The translations under genes were made by a program, and so were the position numbers. A stretch of DNA of 9,052 nucleotides from positions 1 to 9,052 of the forward strand of contig CAKZZM010000151.1 in NCBI GenBank assembly GCA_937885465.1. The letters are read 5' to 3'. The notes below the pieces were generated by a model. That model had not been told where the DNA came from. It made no database searches and saw only the letters and a program-made list of their open reading frames with translations. Shown here in pieces: positions 1 to 6,300 of this stretch (position 1 is the first letter of the stretch; the number at the start of each line of letters is the position of its first letter). The stretch is from an uncultured Bacteroidales bacterium (GTDB lineage Bacteria; Bacteroidota; Bacteroidia; Bacteroidales; Paludibacteraceae).

Positions 1-100
1 TTTTCAGTTACAATGGAACCCCATTGCGCCATCAAACCGGCAAAAAATCTAATCAGAATTAAAACCATAATCATACAACGCCAATGACCGAGTTGGTGGC
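1..100 (+). other. Window edge: possible 3' end of a convergent plus-strand gene, frame undecided
   Basis: All three plus-strand frames are open from the window edge for a short distance, ending at stops 50-52 (16 codons), 60-62 (19 codons) and 85-87 (28 codons). The following terminator works in the plus direction, which suits a gene ending here. The sequence is too short to choose a frame or name a product, and an intergenic tail is equally possible. Confidence 0.3.
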
Positions 101-134
101 AAAAAAACTCCTGCTTTCGGGCAGGAGTTTTTTT
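101..134. terminator. Bidirectional intrinsic terminator downstream of the giant gene
   Basis: A perfect 14-bp inverted repeat: AAAAAAACTCCTGC at 101-114 and GCAGGAGTTTTTTT at 121-134, with a 6-base TTTCGG loop. Its GC-rich core ACTCCTGC/GCAGGAGT is flanked by A7 on one side and T7 on the other, so it works as a stem plus U-tract in both directions. It terminates the minus-strand giant gene 75 bp past its stop, and probably also a convergent plus-strand gene entering from the left. Confidence 0.9.
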
Positions 135-157
135 GTTACAAATGTGCAAGTACAATA

Positions 158-178
158 GAACGTTCGGAGACGTTCTCC
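158..178 (-). repeat. 21-bp structured repeat, copy 1 (3' untranslated region)
   Basis: Identical 21-bp sequence 30 bp past the stop codon of the giant gene, between the stop and the terminator, and thus not translated as part of that protein. It is in the same orientation as the two copies near the gene's 5' end, more than 8 kb away. Confidence 0.9.
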
Positions 179-208
179 ACTACTGAGAGAGGCTAAAGAA
201 TAGCGTCT

Positions 209-331
209 CTACCGTATGCGTATACCGGCAACATTATAGCGAGTGCCATCAGGCATGATGATTATGAGCTGACCGTCTTCAATGCACTTCACTGGTCGGA
301 GTCGGCTATCATCGCTCACATTTTCTACTGC
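209..331 (-). other. C-terminal tail resembling a short Bacteroidales secretion/sorting tail (residues 2825-2864)
   Basis: After the last B-repeat the chain ends VKCIEDGQLIIIMPDGTRYN followed by VAGIRIR. The order (basic residue, D-G-Q-L/I-x-I-x, D-G-x-x-Y-x-V-x-G, then a basic end) resembles the last two strands of type IX secretion C-terminal domains, which often read D-G-K-x-Y-I-L-R-D-G-x-x-Y-N-V-x-G-Q. It is shorter than a full type A domain of about 70-80 residues, and Cys2840 is unusual there. Type IX export is therefore plausible but not shown. Confidence 0.5.
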
Positions 332-3300
332 GCTGATAATGGGGGTAGCCTCATATACCGCAACATATACTGCATCCGCTGTTACAGCTTCAAGCTCAGG
401 CGTCCAGCCAATGAAGGTATATTCATACTCGTCATCCGGCTCCTTGCTCGGCACGATAGTACAATCGGGCACCTCACCCCAGTCAAAGAGATGTGTCTCG
501 ATAAATGAGCTATCGGCGTCAAGGAAGGTTACAGAATACTGATCTAAGGCAAAGATAGCGGTGATGGTAGTATCACGATTTACATAGACACTACGCTCAT
601 AGTAAGAATTGCCGTCCGACCAGCCTACGAAGTGATAATGCTCATCAGCGGTAGCGGTGATGCCATACACATAAGTATTATAATACTCACCATTTACGGT
701 GCTATCATTCACCGTACCACCTTCTGTAGCGAGCACAGTCAGCGAATATGTTGTATAATCGAAGATAGCTGTCAAACTGATATCCTGAGTGACAACAATC
801 ACGCGTGGGTTATCAGTGATACTATCTGACCAGCATACGAAGTGCGAACCGTAATACGGTGTAGCCGTCAGGGTTATCTGTGAGCCCTCATCGTACCATC
901 CTGTGGAGATGTTCACATAGCCATGTCCTTCGGTAGCAATACCTACATAGTAGCGGTTCAGCGGTTCTGTGACAGGTTCAAACATAGCCTCTAACTGCAT
1001 ATCACCGGTTATGGTAATCAAGCGCACCACGCTCATATCGCCATCCGACCAGCCTACGAACTTGTAGCCTGCATCAGGTGTAACACTTATATTAAGAGTA
1101 GCACCATATCGGCAAACGAGAGTATCACCCGCAGTGGTGTAGTAGCCGGAGACAGAGGTGATAGAGCCACCCTCACCGGCAGTGAGCACAACATTGCAGT
1201 TCTGAACAAACATCGGAGCGATAGTCACATCCTCGGTGACTTTGAAATAGCAATAGTTGGATGTTGAGCCGTTAGACCATTGCAGTAAGTTATATCCGGC
1301 ATTTGCCCAAGCCTCAACATATATCCACGCGTCCTCTTCTACCTCAACTACCAAGCTATCTGTCACCTCCTCACCATTGTAATATACTATACCACCTTCG
1401 CAGGGCACGATTGTTACTATATGCTGCGGTATAAGCTCAAAGAGAGCTGTGATAGTAATGTCGCTATTTATGGTTAGTGTACGATACTGATTTGTAGAGC
1501 CGTCCGACCAGCCTACGAAGCGGTAATGCTCTAACGCATACGCATAGAGTTCTACTGTGTAGCCTGCGGGATAAGTGCCTGTCCCGTCACCGGACAACGC
1601 GCCTCCTTGCTCAATAAGAACGGTCAAGAGATATGTGTGATCGACTAATGTGGACACAACGGCCGTTGCCCTCTGACTCCATACTGCCGTAAACATACCG
1701 GGCATATACTCTACATACGGAAGAACATACAACCTATATTCGGCATCATCCTCCACCTCGCAGGTCAAAGTGTTTGCAGTAAGAACTGAGTCCATCAGAT
1801 ATTTACTACCTCCGAGGGAGTCTAACTCATACAGTACTACATACACCTGCTGAGCATCGGTCAGCCATGAGAAGGTCAGTTTCATATCGTCAGCTTCACC
1901 CGTCAGGTTGCGTATGTATTCAGGAGCAACACTCACGCTGAACGACTCACCTGCTACGCTCCTGCCTAAGTAATCATCGCTCGCTGCTTCCATCGGACGA
2001 ACAGACCATGTGTATGTTCCGTTGAATTGGCATAAGAAATCATACGAGGTTGTTGCCACCACATCTCTTTTTACCAAATAGCCGTTTTGAGCAATCTGCA
2101 CTTCATAGCGCACGGTGTCAGCATTACTCTGCCAACTGAGGTGATACTGCAATCCGTCAGTAGAGGTTGCTGTAAGCTCGGAAAGCACAATCTGAGCCTT
2201 GTGCAGAGTGACGCTATCAGCAGCATAGACAGTATTCATACCCTGTGTTCCATATCTCGGGAAATATGCATTTGGAGTTACTGACCAAACCACAGATAAG
2301 CTGTCATAACTATCCGGAACATAATAAGTGTAGGTCGATTCGTACGCATAACAGCTATAGATATACCTACCATCAGTCCCATATATCTGCAGGTAATAAT
2401 AACTTGGCATATCCAAACTTTCCCAGCTCAGTTCTAATCTGCCCGGAACAGACACAGCCATCATACTCTCCGGTATGATACGATAGTCATGGCTTTCTGC
2501 ATCGCAACCTGTTGCACGGAAGCTATCATCGAAGCAATACTCATAGCAGGTATCCGTGCTGAAAGCGAAGATAGCCTGAGAATAAGTGCTCCGTTTCTGC
2601 AATCGCATCTGCAAAGCAGGCATCGTGGTAGAGCCTGTATAGCTGAACCAATTATCACCCTCAGCCGTCATCGGTCTCTCAGTCCATGAATCGTCAGCAG
2701 GATTATAGAGCAGGATGTTTGCACCGGCTGCTATATCAAACTCACTATCCGGCGTATATAGCACGCGAACAGTGATGTCACGCTCCTCTTGCTGCACCAC
2801 TTCAAATGACGAAGAACTCCAGTAATCTAAACCATTATCTCTATTGTATATGTCAACGCTAAAGGTATATACACCCTCAGTAGCAAGGACGGGAGTAGTA
2901 TATGAAGTTCCCGTATATATATTGCCCGACTGCAGTAAATTTCCAAAGGGGTCATACAAGTAAACGTATGTATAATAGCTTTCCGGCTGTTGCTGAACTT
3001 CCCAACTCAGGGTAAACGTGCCATCGCCGTTAGGTGTAGCGTTGAGGTTAAACGGAACGCAAAGCGATTGAGGTATGGTAAATGCCTCGCCGAAAACCGC
3101 ATCCAAATAGTTGCTGTAGCGGATTACCGGCTGTACTGCCCACGTATATTCCACATCAATAGTGTCAAATAGCACAACTGTAATCTCCGTACCATTTACA
3201 CTGTTCTGCCACCATAGCACGCTGTCTCTAAACACATACACCTCATAACTGTCAGCCACGTCTTGCACTTCCCATGACAAGGTTACCATATCAGTGCCTA

Positions 3301-6300
3301 CCTCTGCCTGCAAGTTAGTAGGCGTGAAGTTTTTAACTTGTGCATCACAAGGCGCAAGATTAAGTCCGTAGAAGTATTCCAAGCAGGTGTCAGACGCAAT
3401 TGTTATAGCACTGCCGGAATATGAACTTATGCTAAAGCGTATAGCAGGTTCGGTGGTAGTCCACGTATATGAGTACCAATAGTCGCCTTCGTCATTTGCA
3501 CGAACAGCAGTAGGGGTGTTATACATATTGAAGGTATAGAACATCACGCTATCTTCTATTGCGTATCCGCCTGACGGCTGTATCAGTACGCGAGCTGTAA
3601 TCGAATGTTCTGCTATTGTGTCAACGTCAAAATTAACATTTATCGTCCCGAAGTTTGTTCCCGAAACACTTAATGCTTTCACAAAACACTCATAATTGCC
3701 CGTGGCTAATACCGGCGTTACAAACCGAGTCTCGCTTGTGGTCTGATAGAATGCGCTGTTCCAGCTCCATGTGTTATAGCAATATACCTCGTAATAAGCT
3801 ACGGCTGCACTTGGCGCAGCATCCCACGATATGGTATATGTGCCATCGCCGTTAGCCGCAGCGGTGAGATTGGTCGGCATATATGGTGACGGCTGCGCCG
3901 TGAACGGCTCGCCCCATACAACAGACATATCATAACCTGCCACTCTTGCTGCTATGCACCATCTATACTCTTTCTGCTCAGTGTTCGACAAGGTGATAGT
4001 AGCTTGGCGAGCATCGCCATCATCATAGTGACTGTACGTGTAATAATCCGTGCTATCCTCATAGAAGAAGATCTGATATGTATCTGCCGCATCTATCACA
4101 TCCCAAGCCACAGTCACAAAGCCCGGTGTAGGATATGCCCGCAGGTTCTGCGGCGTGTAGTCTTTGAGCACTGCATCGCAAGAAGCAAGACGCAAGCTGC
4201 CGACATACTCAAAGCAAGTGTCAGATGCTATTGTGAAGGTGCTACCATTCATTCCGATCTTGATAAGCGGGTCGGTGGTTGTCACCGTGCAAGCATACCA
4301 GCCCGCACCCTCAGCCTGTGCAACTATAGCTGTGGAATTATTATAAACATCATAGGTGTAAAGGGTGATAGCGTCATCGTAAGCTACACCCTCAAAGCCG
4401 GTTTGCACAAGCACACGCACCTCTATGTCATGTGTCTCTACAGGCTCAACCTCGAATGCGCTGCCATTATACCCGATAAAATTCCAGTTGGCATCGTAAG
4501 CATCAACATACACGAAATATGTTCCTGCAAACGGCAGTACCGGTGTAACAGTGCTTTCTGTGGTGAGATTGGCACTGAAAATGTTATCCCAGTTTTCTGT
4601 ATAAACATACACATAATAGTACTCCGCCGTTCCGCTTGCCGGTGCCTCCCATGAGATGGTATATGTACCATCGCCGTTAGCCGCAGCCGTGATGTTGGTC
4701 GGCACGTATGGTGAAGGCGGCAGCACGAACGCCTCGCCAAAGACCTCTTCGCCATAACCTACATTGCTGCTATACGGCTGCACTGACCATGAGTATCCCA
4801 CTTCTTCTGTGTTCGATGATGTGAGTACGCAGTTGGTAACATCTCGGAAATACTCTCTATAAATAGTCTCTCCTTGTGCGTCATACACAGTCACATAGAA
4901 GCGTGTAGGCATATCCTGTACCTCCCATGACAGTGTTACCTGCCCGGGTTCAGGTGATGCCACAAGGTTGAACGGTGTATAATTCAGCAGATGTGCATCG
5001 CAGCCTACGCCATGCAGATAGGTGGTATATTCAAAGCAGGTATCACCGCTGATGTTAATACATTCCCAGTAGCTATCACTGACACCTATTCGCAACCCCG
5101 GCTCAGAGGTGGTGAAGGTAGCACTATACCACCCCTCACCTTCATCTGCCGCCTCAACGGCTGTTATATTGTGCCATGCATCAAAAGTATAGAAATACAC
5201 GCCGTTACTACTGTCATAAGTATTGCCGTTTTGCAGCAGCAAACGCACCGTGATATCACGCTCTTCAACAGGAGATATATCAAAGTATGTAGCTGTAGGT
5301 TCCGTCAGGTAATTCCTATTTGCGTCATAGGTATAAACTTTGCAGCGATATGTACCCGAATTTGGTAATACACTTGTCAGCACAGCTGTTTCTTGCGGGC
5401 TATCAAGCGTTGTGCCCCATACATAATAGCCATACGGGTCATACACATCCACCTCATAATACCTTACCTCCTCGCTTTGTGCCGGCTCCCATGTTATGGT
5501 GCAGCTGCCGTCAGCGTTTGGTGTAGCTTGCACATTGGTTGCTACAAACGGTGAAGGTTCTGCGGTAAACGTGTCGCCGTAGATTTGCAAGTAGGTGGAC
5601 CAGAACGCAGAAGCACTCACTATCCAAGTATATTCCGCAGTTTCGGTATTGTTCAGAGCAATTATTGCTTCACGAACATCTCCTTCATACCACCTGCTTG
5701 AGATGAATTCGTCGTTTATATATAGCCCTATATAATATCCATCCGCATCCTCAGCTGCATCCCATGTAAGTGTCACCCTGCCATCAAGAGGGGTAGCTTG
5801 CAAATTATACGGGGCGAAATCGTGACCATAATAATCAGCATTATCGAATCTCGAAATTTGCAATGAGCCATCACCTACATATCTTTCGACATAGAAATAT
5901 GGCGTGTTATACGAATAGAATGTATAATCACTTGTAGTCATGGTAGCCTCATCGGCTGTGGCGGCATTCATCAAACTGAATTTCAGCGATGATTCCACCA
6001 CGCCGGTAACAGTGGCACTATACCAGTGATTTCCTTCACTTGTAAGCGGAACAAACTGCGTTGCCATACCCCGCACGGCACGCGCCAAAGTATAGCCGTC
6101 GATAGCGTCAAAACCTACTCCTTGAGGGATATAGAAATATAGCGTCACATCAGATGCATCGGCAGAGATAACATAGAAACTGCTATACAACACACCTACA
6201 TATTCATCACCGGAATAAACTGTAAGCTCCCAGTAAATATAACTATAATCCGACAGGTCAACGGTAGTATAGCTGTCGCCTGTAACTTCTAAGCTGCTAA

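Noticed and set aside
4004..4654. A 216-codon plus-strand open frame antisense to units 3-4
   Set aside because: It lies wholly inside the giant gene, which has clear domain structure on the other strand. Its protein is low-information and Ile/Cys/Arg-rich without a recognisable domain. No promoter is apparent, and repeated stretches of the sense gene explain the long opening.
4438..4755. A 105-codon minus-strand frame overlapping the giant gene in another frame
   Set aside because: The giant frame is continuous across it with conserved FN3 sequence. The alternative translation is Arg/Ser/His-rich and unlike a folded protein, so neither a frameshift nor an overlapping gene is supported.
4991..5368. 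A 125-codon plus-strand open frame antisense to units 2-3
   Set aside because: It is a composition shadow of the minus-strand repeats, with no recognisable product and no sign of an initiation region.
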